DNA from: Halobellus sp. Atlit-31R
Lineage (GTDB): Archaea; Halobacteriota; Halobacteria; Halobacteriales; Haloferacaceae
Assembly: GCA_003665935.1 (NCBI GenBank)
Contig: QPLR01000004.1
Location: forward strand, 124,001 to 188,000
DNA: 64,000 nucleotides
Reading direction: 5' to 3'
Made by a program: the position numbers and the translations under genes. Positions 52,264 through 61,821 of the stretch are shown here, one piece after another. How positions within the stretch are numbered: the stretch's first letter is position 1; each line of letters begins with the position of its first letter. The notes beneath the pieces were generated by a model. It was given only the letters and a program-made list of their open reading frames with translations, had not been told where the DNA came from and did not search any database.

Positions 52264-52881
52264 TCAAAGATACGACCGCGCCTCGTCGTCTGAAACCTGC
52301 GTGAACGAGTCGTAGAACTGACCGACAGCGCCGAAGTACGACGGTTCGTCGACGCAGATCACCTCGTCGGCCTCCTCCCGCAGTCGTTCGACGGTGTCCG
52401 GCGGGCCGACCGGGACGGCGAGGATCACGCGCTCGGCCCCCGCGTTCTTGACCTGCCGGATGCAGGCGGTCGTCGTCGCTCCGGTCGCGACCCCGTCGTC
52501 GACGACGAGTACTGTTTTCCCCGCCAGACCGGGCGCTGATCGACCCTCGCGATACCGTTCGATCTTCGCGGCGGCGGCCTCGCGCTCCCGCTCGATCTGT
52601 GCGTCGACGTAGGTGTCGGAGACGCGCAGGTCGCCGATCAGCGACTCGTTCAGCCAGACCGTCCCGTCGCTGGCGACGGCCCCGATCCCGAGCTCCGGAT
52701 TCTGCGGCGCGCCGAGTTTCCGAGCGGCGACGATGTCGAGCGGAACGTCGAGCGCGTCGGCGACGACTCGCCCGACCGGGAGCCCGCCGCGCGGGATCGC
52801 GAGGACTACGTCCGCCGTCACGCCGCGGTCGCCGAGCACGTCGGCGAGCTGTCGGCCGGCGTCAGTTCGATCTTCGAACAT
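52264..52881 (-). CDS. Phosphoribosyltransferase family protein
   Basis: The protein has 205 residues from the ATG at 52881. VVLAIPRGGLPVG, an ARKLGAPQNPELGIGAV block and the PRPP-binding motif VLVVDDGVATGATTTA place it in the type I PRTase family. It resembles the stand-alone PRTases often found beside hydrolases; the base specificity is not apparent. Coordinates are opposite to the Hsp20 gene, with 19 bases between their stops. Confidence 0.87.
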   Translation of the reverse strand: MFEDRTDAGRQLADVLGDRGVTADVVLAIPRGGLPVGRVVADALDVPLDIVAARKLGAPQNPELGIGAVASDGTVWLNESLIGDLRVSDTYVDAQIEREREAAAAKIERYREGRSAPGLAGKTVLVVDDGVATGATTTACIRQVKNAGAERVILAVPVGPPDTVERLREEADEVICVDEPSYFGAVGQFYDSFTQVSDDEARSYL

Positions 52882-52895
52882 ACGCACTCACTCTC

Positions 52896-53240
52896 TCATT
52901 CGAACGTGACGCCGACGTCGGTCGCGTGCTGTCCCTGGGGAGAGATGGTGACCTGCACCTGGTCGATCGAACAGGCGTACTGGTGTGGGTGTTTTCCGCC
53001 GGTCGAGAACTGAACCGCCTCCTCCAAGAGCGGGATCGCCCTGAGGTGGTCGAGCTTTCGGTAGACGGTCGAGAGCGGAAGCTCCAGCCGCTCGGATAGC
53101 TCCTGTGCGGTCAGCGCCTGTTCGGACGTCGACGCGAGGATCGCCCGGCACTTCGGATCGCTCAGTGCAGTGAGCGCAGCCTGCGTCTGCTCGTTTAGCT
53201 CACCACTCTCCGCCGTCGACTCCGCTGACTCCGGAACCAT
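52896..53240 (-). CDS. Winged-helix transcription regulator
   Basis: The protein has 114 residues from MVPESAEST. A helix-turn-helix lies at ALTALSDPKCRAILAST...LTAQELSERLELPLSTVYRKLDHL, which is the recognition region, followed by a beta-wing and strands ending DVGVTFE. Its Cys residues are few and there is no metal-binding motif. It probably regulates the neighbouring genes (the PRTase or Hsp20 genes), which is a positional inference. A TATA-like AATTATTATT lies about 32 bases before the ATG. Confidence 0.8.
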   Translation of the reverse strand: MVPESAESTAESGELNEQTQAALTALSDPKCRAILASTSEQALTAQELSERLELPLSTVYRKLDHLRAIPLLEEAVQFSTGGKHPHQYACSIDQVQVTISPQGQHATDVGVTFE

Positions 53241-53442
53241 AGCAACACGTACGACTACTCGACAGTCGGTAATAATAATTCGCCTCGGTCGCCGGAGACG
53301 TCGACGACACAGTCCGAGTGCGTGCCGCTGTCGACGGTCCAGACCGGTGTTGTGCCGCTGCGACACCGCGGCTGCCGAACGGAACTGCGTCACGCCTCCG
53401 GTGGCCGACGATCGGTGCCAGTCGGGACCGCGTACGGCGGAT

Positions 53443-53895
53443 CTACTCGCCTTCGATATCGATCGTACGGGCCTCCTCGGCTTCGATCTTCGGGAGCGTG
53501 ATCGTCAGCACGCCGTTCTTCATCCGCGCGCTCACGCCCTCCTTGTCGATGTCGTCCGGCAGGCGAAGCGACCGGTGCATCGCCTGCTGTCGTCGTTCGT
53601 GCCTGAGATACTGCTCTTCTTCCTCCTCGACGTCCGTCTCGCGCTCCGCTTCGATCCGGAGCGTGTGATCTGTGACCTGAATCTCGACGTCCTCTCGCTC
53701 GAATCCGGGGAGGTCGACGGTCACGACGAACTCGTCGTCGTGCTCGACGAGGTCGAGCGCCATCGACTCGTACTCCGAGGACCACCGGGCGAACGGTCCC
53801 TCAGACTCCCAGATCCTCGATGTGTCGTCGAACTGTCGGCTCATCCGGTCGAACAGGCGTTCCAGCTCCTCGAACGGGTTACTGCGTGCACTCAT
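53443..53895 (-). CDS. Hsp20/alpha-crystallin family small heat-shock protein
   Basis: The protein has 150 residues from MSARSNPFEE. DEFVVTVDLPGFEREDVEIQ starts the alpha-crystallin domain, ARMKNGVLTITLPK ends it, and I-D-I near the C-terminus is the IXI motif. The N-terminal helix (FEELERLFDRMSRQF) is typical of archaeal Hsp20. It lies 202 bases beyond the regulator gene; both point left. Confidence 0.9.
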   Translation of the reverse strand: MSARSNPFEELERLFDRMSRQFDDTSRIWESEGPFARWSSEYESMALDLVEHDDEFVVTVDLPGFEREDVEIQVTDHTLRIEAERETDVEEEEEQYLRHERRQQAMHRSLRLPDDIDKEGVSARMKNGVLTITLPKIEAEEARTIDIEGE

Positions 53896-54160
53896 ACTTC
53901 GTACCCACATCTACCTACGACGACCATCGGCAAATAATCTACTGGTGCCGTCCCCGACTCGGAGTGATCTGATCGCCGTGCTGTAGACACCGACTACTGA
54001 CGCGTCACCGTCGCTAGTAGCCGATTAGTTGTACAAACGCGGTGTTAGTGAGATCAGTGTGTGATTAATTATAGGTCCGTCGTCTGTGGTTGCTGTCGAC
54101 GGGCACCGTGTGCCCAGTGATCGAGATGCAACAGACGGGAGACGGAGTTATCGACCGAGG

Positions 54161-57100
54161 ATGAACAGAAGACGAGAAGCGACAGCACTCGTCCTCGTCG
54201 CGCTGCTGGTGTGTTCGGTTGTGGGGACCGGACTCGCTGCAGGGCAGCCGACCACGAGTGCGGTGACGGAGACAGCAGCGACAGAGCGGATCGACGCGGA
54301 CGGCTTCCCGGCGGTCACGGCCGCCGCCGGCGACGTCCTGTATCGCGCGAACGCGGGCGGGAGCTTCACCGCTGACGGTGAGCAGTGGGAGCCGCTCGTG
54401 GACTACCAGGTCGCCGGGGAGGACCAGACCTCCTCGCACGGTCAACCGAGCACGATCCACGGCTCGGTCCCCGCCGGAACGCCCAGCCAGATCTGGGAGA
54501 CCGAGCGGTGGGACCCTGAGGGCGGCGCGGAGATGCAGTACGAGTTCGACGTGCAGGCGGGCCAGCAGGTCGAGGTCCGGCTGTACTTCTACGACGGCTA
54601 CTCCGGCACTGCCAGTGAGGGTGACCGCGTCTTCGACGTCAGCGTCGAAGACCAGACGCTCGAGGGCTTCGACATCGTCGAGACGTTCGGCGACGACACC
54701 GGCGCGATGGAGTCGTTCTCGGTCACGAGCGACGGCACGATCGACGTCGACTTCGCGCACGTGACCGAGAACCCACAGCTCAACGCGATCGAGATCGTCT
54801 CGACCGAGGCGCAGGCGGACGTGCTCGGCGGCCCGTCGAGCGCCGACTTCGGTACCGTCGTCGCCGGCGACGCCGCCACGGAGACGGTGACGCTGACGAA
54901 CCTCGGCGACCCGAACAACGACTCGCACCCGGCGATCGCCGTGAGCGACGTCTCGCTCGCGGGCGCGGACGCCGGACAGTTCTCACACGACTTCTCCGGG
55001 AGCGCGACGCTCGCTCCCGGCGAGTCGACGGACGTACAGGTGACGTACGCCCCGGAGAGCGCGCAGGCGCACGCCGCCACGCTCGAAGTCACACACAACG
55101 GTACCGACTCGCCGCTCACGGTCGACCTGACCGGCGAGGGCTCCAGCGACGTCCCGGTCGGCTTCGGATCGAGCGTCCTGCAGGGCTTCGGCCAGGCACC
55201 GCTCACGGCACTGGAGTTCGGCCCCGACGGCCGGCTCTACGTCGCCAAGCAGAACGGGATGGTGTACGCGCTGAACGTCACCCGGAACGGCCCAAACGAC
55301 TACGCCGTCGAGTCCCAGGAGGCGATCGACGCCGTCCAGGCGATCCCGAACCACGACGACACCGGGACGTACGTGCCCGGCGAGTCCAGCCGGCAGGTGA
55401 CAGGCCTGACCGTCGGGGGAACCGCCTCCGAGCCGGTCGTCTACGTCTCCTCAAGCGACCCGACGATCGGGGTCGGAACCGACGACGACGACACCGACAC
55501 GAACTCGGGCGCGATCTCCAAACTGACCGTCGATTGGAACGGCGACGGCACGCTGGCGGGCGTCGACCACACCGTGATGGTGCTCGGGCTCCCGCGCTCG
55601 GAGGAGAACCACGCCACGAACGGGCTCGACCTGAGCGCCGACGGCGACACGCTGTACGTCGCGCAGGGCGGCCACACGAACAAGGGCGCGCCCGGAGACA
55701 ACTTCGGCCACACTCCCGAGTACGCGCTCTCGGCGGCGGTCCTCTCGATCGACCTCGCACAGATCGAGAACAATTACGACGAAAAGAACCTCGAAAACTA
55801 CGACAGCGACTACCCGAGCGTCGACTTCCTGTACGCGATCCCGACGATCCAGACCGACGACGCGACGGACGGCGACGACCTGCCGTTCGGCGGGAACGAC
55901 GGCGTGAATATGGCGAAGTGGGTCGAGGGCGGCCCGGTGCAGGTCTACTCGTCGGGCTACCGGAACCCCTACGACCTAGTTCTCTCCGAGGACGACCAGC
56001 TCTACGTCATCGACAACGGCCCCAACGGCGGCTGGGGCGGCCAGCCGGTCAGCGAGGGTGCCTCCGGCGTGTGTACCAACGAACCCAACGAGGCCGGCAG
56101 CTACGGCACCGGCGACCAGCTCCACATCGCGACGCAGGGGAGCTACGGCGGCCACGCAGCGCCGATCCGGGCGAATCCGACCGGCGCGGACATCTACGAT
56201 GCGAACGGGAACAAGGTGTTCGACATCAACGCCTCGAACACGCCCGTGCCCGCGTCGCTCGCGAATCCGATCGAGTGTGACTACCAGGATCCGAGCGAGG
56301 ACAACTCGATCGGCGACACCTTCGGCTGGACCGGCGGCATCGACGAGTACACCGCCTCGAACTTCGGCGGCGCGATGCAGGGCGACCTGCTGGTCGTCGA
56401 GGGCGGCAGCAACGTCGAGCGGGTCGAACTCGACGCCACCGGCACCGGCGTCACGAACCAGGAGAACAACTTCTTCACGCCGGGCAGCGCCCTCGGTATC
56501 GCCGCCCAAGGCGACGACGGGCCGTTCCCGGGGACTGTCTGGACCGCTCGCGGCGACGTGACGGTGTTCGAGCCGAACGACTACGGCGACGAGGGCGGTA
56601 CCGGCGACACGTGCTCCGGCGCGGACGATCCACAGTTGGACGAGGACGGTGACGGCTACGACAACGCCGACGAACTCGACGCGGGCACCGACCCGTGCTC
56701 GGCCGCCTCGACGCCGCCGGACTTCGACGGCGACGGCACCTCCAACGTCAACGACCCGGACGACGACAACGACGGCCAGCCCGACACGACGGACCCGTTC
56801 GCCGTCGACCCGGACGACGGAACGTCGACGACGCTCCCCGTCCAGGGCGAACTCTCCGAGACCGATCTCTTCGGATCGGACAGTCAGCCCTGGACCGGCG
56901 TGATGACGAACGGGCAGGACGACTACCAGGACCTCTACGACCCCGGCCAGATGACTGTCGGCGGCGCGGCGCAGGTCCTGACGGTCGAGAACGTGCCGGC
57001 CGGCGACGCCACCAACGACGACCAACAGTACGCCTTCCAGTTCGGCGTCGACGCGCCATCGGAGCCGTTCACCGTCTCTACGACGGTCAACGGCTTCCCC

Positions 57101-59560
57101 GAGAACCCTGCGAACTACCAAGGGATGGGAATTTACGTCGGTAGTGGCGACCAAGACAACTACGCGAAGCTCGTCGTCTCCGCGAACGGCGGCACCGGCG
57201 GCGTCCAGTTCGGCAAGGAGACCGGCGGCGGCTTCCAGAACATCGAACAGCCCGACGATCCGAACGTCACCGGGCCGTCCACGAACACGGACCTCCAGCT
57301 GACGGTCGACCCGACCACCGACCCGAACCCGGATAACGGAGCTGACGAGGTCGCGGTCACCGCCGCGTACGCGACCGACGGAGGACAGCTGACCGAGGTC
57401 GGCACGGGCGCGATCCCGGCGTCCTGGCTGAACACCTCCGACGGCACCGGTCTCGCGGTCGGTGTCATCTCGACCTCGTATCAGGCGGGCTCGACGTTCG
57501 ACGCCACGTGGACGGATCTGAACGTCGAGTACGTCACCCCACCCGCGAACCAGCCGCCGGTCGCCGACGCCGGCGCGGACGTGACCGTCGACGAGGGGAC
57601 GACAGTCACCCTCGACGCGAGCAACTCTACCGATCCGGACGGTGACGACGACGCGCTCGGCTACACGTGGACGCAGACGGCCGGCACGCCCTCGGACCTG
57701 CTCGACGTCTTCGACAGCGAGCAGGTGTCGTTCACCGCGCCGGACGTCGACGGCGAGACGACCTACACGTTCGACGTCGGCGTCTCCGACGGCCAGGACG
57801 CCGACACCGACACCGTCAACGTCACGGTGCAGGACACCGACGGCGGCGACGCGACCGTCCCGATCAGCGAGGCGGTCGCGAGCGCCGACGACGCCGGCAA
57901 CGACTCCCAGATCGAGTTCACCGAGGTGCAGACGGCGATCAACTGGTGGCAGACCGACGCAGAGGTGCCCGGCACGGGCGGCCAGCAGATCGACTTCCAG
58001 ACGATCCAGTCGATCATCAACCTCTGGCAGACCGACGCGGCGGTCGGTGAGGAAGCGACGACCGAAACCGGCTCGGCGCTCGTCGAGATCACGCCCGACT
58101 CGGGGCTCGAAACCTCGACGTACGGAAGCGGCTCCTACCAGGTGACGAACACCGGCGAGAAGAACATCGCCTCGGTGTCGTTCGACCTGAGCACCGCGTC
58201 GTTCCCGGATATGGTGTTCGACCCGCAGGGGACCGCCGGCGATCCGACCGGTGAGGGCCTCAACATCGCCGACGAGGGCGGGACCGGGATCACGACTGCC
58301 GAAGGCGGCTCCGAAGCGTTCTCCCAGCCGCACAACGGGCAGAACGCCGACGACGGTTACGACGTGATGACCGTCGCGTTCGACGACTTCGACAGCGACG
58401 AGCAGGCGACGTTCTGGGCCGACAACGACCCGACGAGCATCAAGGGCGCGACCGTCGGCTCGCAGGAGGCCGGCCCCGTCTCGGGGCTCGAACTCGCGGG
58501 CGCGACGGTGACGGTCACCTACGAGGACGGGACGACGCACACCGCCCGGCTGATGGGTGACGGCAGCGCCGGCGGTTCCACCGCCAACGTCACCACTGAC
58601 GAGGCACCCGCGCCGACGATCGGCGCGCAGGGTGTCACGCTCGACCCGAGCGCGCTCGATGCCCGTCACAGCGCCGCGACGGTTACGTCGGCCGACCAGA
58701 CCGTCACGGTCACCGGCCAGCCCGGCGAGACGGTCACGCTCCTCCGCGTGGAGGGCGAGCTGACGCTCACGAACGTTCCGGACGCCGACGGTGACGGCGA
58801 CCCCGGCTACGAGACCGAGGCCTACGAGGCCAACGACGCCGAAGCCGTCGAGTACTACACGGCGACGCTCGACGCCAACGGCGAGGCGACGGTCCCGGTC
58901 ACACTGACGAACACCGACGCCGACGGCGACGACAACGCCGGCCTGAACTACTTCGTCGCGGCCGTCGGCGACGTCGACGGCACGCGGGCGATGTCGAACA
59001 CGGTCGTCCTCGATTACGACCCGAGCACGTCGACGAGCCCGCAGGTCCTACACCGCGTGAACGCGGGCGAGAGCGCGACGCTCGCTGCGACCGACGACGG
59101 CCCCGACTGGACCGGTGTCGGTGACACGAGTTCGCCGTATCTCGTCTCGGCCGCGCCGTCCTCCTCGGGCAACTACTGCGGCGGCACGATCGATTCGACG
59201 ACTTCCGACGTCCCGTCGTCGACGCCTGACGGGGTCTTCGACTGCGAGCGCTACGGCAACGCCACCTGGGAGTTCGCGGTCGACAGCGGTCAGGAGGTCG
59301 AAGTGCGGCTCTACCTCGGGAATCAGTTCTCGGGTACCAGCACCCCCGGCGACCGCCAGTACAACGTCTCGATCGAAGGGACGCAGGTGCTGAGCAACTA
59401 CGACCCGGTGGCCGACGTGGGCCACGCCAACGGGACGATGCAGTCGTTCACCGTCAGCGACGACGGGGACGGGAACGTCACGGTGACCTTCGCGACGGGT
59501 GCGGTCGAGAAGCCGCAGGTCAACGCGATCGAGATCGTCGAGGCGGAGGGAGCCAACTGA
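54161..59560 (+). CDS. Secreted malectin/beta-propeller protein with dockerin-like pair
   Basis: The protein has 1799 residues; the ATG at 54161 precedes the signal peptide, and a longer in-frame extension from a GTG is Arg-rich. In order: signal peptide (1-30), malectin-like carbohydrate-binding domain (about 54-216), choice-of-anchor/ASH domain (220-325), a GSDH/PQQ-type beta-propeller (about 330-810), calcium-loop TSP3 repeats (820-890), a LamG-like domain (893-1125), PKD (1129-1225), a dockerin-like helix pair (about 1230-1296, IEFTEVQTAINWW and IDFQTIQSIINLW), a beta-rich module and a second malectin-like domain (1625-1795). The dockerin-like loops lack clear calcium ligands. It could be a sugar-oxidising or sugar-binding enzyme that docks to the scaffold encoded next. 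Confidence 0.85.
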   Translation: MNRRREATALVLVALLVCSVVGTGLAAGQPTTSAVTETAATERIDADGFPAVTAAAGDVLYRANAGGSFTADGEQWEPLVDYQVAGEDQTSSHGQPSTIHGSVPAGTPSQIWETERWDPEGGAEMQYEFDVQAGQQVEVRLYFYDGYSGTASEGDRVFDVSVEDQTLEGFDIVETFGDDTGAMESFSVTSDGTIDVDFAHVTENPQLNAIEIVSTEAQADVLGGPSSADFGTVVAGDAATETVTLTNLGDPNNDSHPAIAVSDVSLAGADAGQFSHDFSGSATLAPGESTDVQVTYAPESAQAHAATLEVTHNGTDSPLTVDLTGEGSSDVPVGFGSSVLQGFGQAPLTALEFGPDGRLYVAKQNGMVYALNVTRNGPNDYAVESQEAIDAVQAIPNHDDTGTYVPGESSRQVTGLTVGGTASEPVVYVSSSDPTIGVGTDDDDTDTNSGAISKLTVDWNGDGTLAGVDHTVMVLGLPRSEENHATNGLDLSADGDTLYVAQGGHTNKGAPGDNFGHTPEYALSAAVLSIDLAQIENNYDEKNLENYDSDYPSVDFLYAIPTIQTDDATDGDDLPFGGNDGVNMAKWVEGGPVQVYSSGYRNPYDLVLSEDDQLYVIDNGPNGGWGGQPVSEGASGVCTNEPNEAGSYGTGDQLHIATQGSYGGHAAPIRANPTGADIYDANGNKVFDINASNTPVPASLANPIECDYQDPSEDNSIGDTFGWTGGIDEYTASNFGGAMQGDLLVVEGGSNVERVELDATGTGVTNQENNFFTPGSALGIAAQGDDGPFPGTVWTARGDVTVFEPNDYGDEGGTGDTCSGADDPQLDEDGDGYDNADELDAGTDPCSAASTPPDFDGDGTSNVNDPDDDNDGQPDTTDPFAVDPDDGTSTTLPVQGELSETDLFGSDSQPWTGVMTNGQDDYQDLYDPGQMTVGGAAQVLTVENVPAGDATNDDQQYAFQFGVDAPSEPFTVSTTVNGFPENPANYQGMGIYVGSGDQDNYAKLVVSANGGTGGVQFGKETGGGFQNIEQPDDPNVTGPSTNTDLQLTVDPTTDPNPDNGADEVAVTAAYATDGGQLTEVGTGAIPASWLNTSDGTGLAVGVISTSYQAGSTFDATWTDLNVEYVTPPANQPPVADAGADVTVDEGTTVTLDASNSTDPDGDDDALGYTWTQTAGTPSDLLDVFDSEQVSFTAPDVDGETTYTFDVGVSDGQDADTDTVNVTVQDTDGGDATVPISEAVASADDAGNDSQIEFTEVQTAINWWQTDAEVPGTGGQQIDFQTIQSIINLWQTDAAVGEEATTETGSALVEITPDSGLETSTYGSGSYQVTNTGEKNIASVSFDLSTASFPDMVFDPQGTAGDPTGEGLNIADEGGTGITTAEGGSEAFSQPHNGQNADDGYDVMTVAFDDFDSDEQATFWADNDPTSIKGATVGSQEAGPVSGLELAGATVTVTYEDGTTHTARLMGDGSAGGSTANVTTDEAPAPTIGAQGVTLDPSALDARHSAATVTSADQTVTVTGQPGETVTLLRVEGELTLTNVPDADGDGDPGYETEAYEANDAEAVEYYTATLDANGEATVPVTLTNTDADGDDNAGLNYFVAAVGDVDGTRAMSNTVVLDYDPSTSTSPQVLHRVNAGESATLAATDDGPDWTGVGDTSSPYLVSAAPSSSGNYCGGTIDSTTSDVPSSTPDGVFDCERYGNATWEFAVDSGQEVEVRLYLGNQFSGTSTPGDRQYNVSIEGTQVLSNYDPVADVGHANGTMQSFTVSDDGDGNVTVTFATGAVEKPQVNAIEIVEAEGAN

Positions 59561-59660
59561 CCGCGCTGGCGTCCGCACTCGGCGGCGACGCCCCGACGCA
59601 TCGCCCGTGCCGTCGGCGACGGCACGAGACAGCAGACACGACACACGACACCAACTATCG

Positions 59661-61763
59661 ATGACAACGACTCAGAGCAGATTCGGACAGGCGCTCGCCG
59701 CGCTGGTGGCGCTGACGGTCGCCCTCTCGGCGTTCGGCTACGCGCCAGTGGGGACGGTCGCGGCACAGAGCGTCTCGGTATCGAACTCGCCGTCGGCGAC
59801 GACGGCTGCACCCGGCGACACGGTGACGATCACGACGACCTTCACGTCGACCGACGTCAACGGACCGGGCGTGGGGGCCCAGTTGCCCGCGGGCTGGATC
59901 GGGGAGACGACCGACGCCGACGGCGGGTTCGACGAGGCGGAGGCCGGCGGGAACGTCCTCCAGGTCGTCTGGCTCGAAAACGGCACCTACGAGGTGACCT
60001 ACGACGTCGAGGTGCCGAGCGACGCCGCCGAGGGCGACTACACCGTCACCACCGAGGGGTCCGGGATCAACCCCGCCAACGGAGACCGACTCGTCGAGTC
60101 GACGACGACGACGATCACGGTGGAGACGACGCCCGACAATCAGCCCCCGAGCGCGTCGTTCGACGTCTCGCCCACAGAGCCGACGGTCGGCGAGTCGGTG
60201 ACGGTGAACGCCTCGGGGTCGGCTGACGCCGACGGCTCCGTCGAGAGCTACGCGTGGGACTTCGGCGACGGCACGACCGCCACCGGTGAGACGGCCACGC
60301 ACACGTTCACCTCGCCGGGCGAGTACGAGGTCGAACTGACTGTCACCGACGACGGCGGCGCGAACGATACCGCGACACAGACGGTCTCGGTCGAGGAGGC
60401 GGCCGCACCGGCCGCGTTCCAGCTTTCGGGGCTCGACGTCCAGTCGCCAGTCACGCAGGGTGACACGGCGACCGTCTCGGCGATCGTCGAGAACACTGGC
60501 GACGACGCGGGGACCCAGACGGTCTCCGCCGCCGTCGACGGCTCGACGGTCGACAGCCAGGAGGTGTCGCTCGCGGGCGGTGCGAGCCAGAGCGTCTCCT
60601 TCGACCTCGCTACGGCCGATCTCTCGATCGGCGACCACGGCGTCGAGATCTCGACCGCGGACGACAGCGCGACCGGGCAGCTAACCGTCACCGAGCCGGC
60701 ATCGGAGCCGCCGACCGACGCCCCGGAGACGTCGGTGAGCCTCTCGCCGACGACGAGTGAGACCTTCGTGGGCGGGACGGCGACGTACGAACTCGTCGTC
60801 GACGACGCGTCCGGCGGCGTGGGTGCCTACTCGGCGACCGTCTCGGTCGACGACCCGGCCGTCGGTGCGATCACCGGCGTGGAACTTCAGGGCAACCCGG
60901 CCGGGCAGACGACGGACGTCGACGTCGCGGCCGACGGCTCGTCGGTCGCGATCGACGCTGCGCTGATGGACACGGCGGACGCCGGCAGCGTCGCCGTCGC
61001 GACGATCACGGTTCAGGGCGCGGCCGCCGGCTCGACCGACCTGAGCGCCTCCCTCTCGGCGCTCGGCAACGAGGCGGGCACCAGCTACACCGTCACCGAC
61101 ACGCAGGGAGCGTCGCTCTCTGTGACGGAGAAGTCGACGTCGGTGAGTCTCCAGCCCGACAGTAGCGAGGTCGCCATCGACGGCACGACGACGTACGAAC
61201 TGGTCGTCGACAACGCAGCGGGCGGCGTCGGCGCGTACACGGCCACTGTCTCCGTCGACGACCCGGCTATCGGGTCGATCACCGACGTGGAACTCCAGGG
61301 CGACCCCGCCGAGGCGACCGCCGAGGCCGACATCGCAGGCGACGGCTCGTCGGTCGCGATCGACGCCGCGCTGATGAACACCGACGACGCCGGCAGCGTC
61401 GTCGTCGCGACGATCACCGTCGAGGGCGCGGCCGCCGGCTCGACAGCGCTCTCGACGGACGTTGCGGCACTGGCCGACGAGAACGCGAACACCTACGCCG
61501 TCACCGACGCGACCGGGGCGTCGCTCACCGTCACCGAGATCACCGTCGGCGACTACGCCAGCCCGGTCACCGACGTCGACGACGACGGTGCCTACGAGGA
61601 CATCAACGGTGACGGCGAGTTCGACATCGTCGACGTGCAGGGGCTGTTCGTCAACCTCGACGACGACGCCGTCCAGGAGACGCCGGCGTACTTCGACTTC
61701 AACGACGACGGGACGGTCGACGTCGTCGACGTGCAGGCGCTCTTCGCTGAACTGACCGACTGA
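59661..61763 (+). CDS. Secreted cohesin-dockerin scaffold protein
   Basis: The protein has 700 residues. After a signal peptide (1-36) there is a beta-domain, PKD (about 163-247, YAWDFGDGT), CARDB-like module (254-343), two cohesin-like domains (357-490 and 492-628; blocks TYELVVD, GGVGAYxATVSVDD and AALMxTxDAGSV) and a C-terminal dockerin of two EF-type loops (637-700: DINGDGEFDIVDVQ, DFNDDGTVDVVDVQ). Each dockerin half has the Asp/Asn calcium ligands and the recognition helix. The layout resembles scaffoldins. It would bind two dockerins and itself dock to another cohesin. The three genes share direction. Confidence 0.85.
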   Translation: MTTTQSRFGQALAALVALTVALSAFGYAPVGTVAAQSVSVSNSPSATTAAPGDTVTITTTFTSTDVNGPGVGAQLPAGWIGETTDADGGFDEAEAGGNVLQVVWLENGTYEVTYDVEVPSDAAEGDYTVTTEGSGINPANGDRLVESTTTTITVETTPDNQPPSASFDVSPTEPTVGESVTVNASGSADADGSVESYAWDFGDGTTATGETATHTFTSPGEYEVELTVTDDGGANDTATQTVSVEEAAAPAAFQLSGLDVQSPVTQGDTATVSAIVENTGDDAGTQTVSAAVDGSTVDSQEVSLAGGASQSVSFDLATADLSIGDHGVEISTADDSATGQLTVTEPASEPPTDAPETSVSLSPTTSETFVGGTATYELVVDDASGGVGAYSATVSVDDPAVGAITGVELQGNPAGQTTDVDVAADGSSVAIDAALMDTADAGSVAVATITVQGAAAGSTDLSASLSALGNEAGTSYTVTDTQGASLSVTEKSTSVSLQPDSSEVAIDGTTTYELVVDNAAGGVGAYTATVSVDDPAIGSITDVELQGDPAEATAEADIAGDGSSVAIDAALMNTDDAGSVVVATITVEGAAAGSTALSTDVAALADENANTYAVTDATGASLTVTEITVGDYASPVTDVDDDGAYEDINGDGEFDIVDVQGLFVNLDDDAVQETPAYFDFNDDGTVDVVDVQALFAELTD

Positions 61764-61821
61764 ACCCTCTCGCCTCTCTGCTCTATCACCCGACACTGAC
61801 CCAACCACACAGCTCACACCG

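Noticed and set aside
55976..58669. An 897-codon minus-strand open frame opposite the malectin/propeller gene
   Set aside because: Arg/Val/Asp-rich shadow typical of the antisense frame of GC-rich haloarchaeal genes; the plus-strand gene has clear domains.
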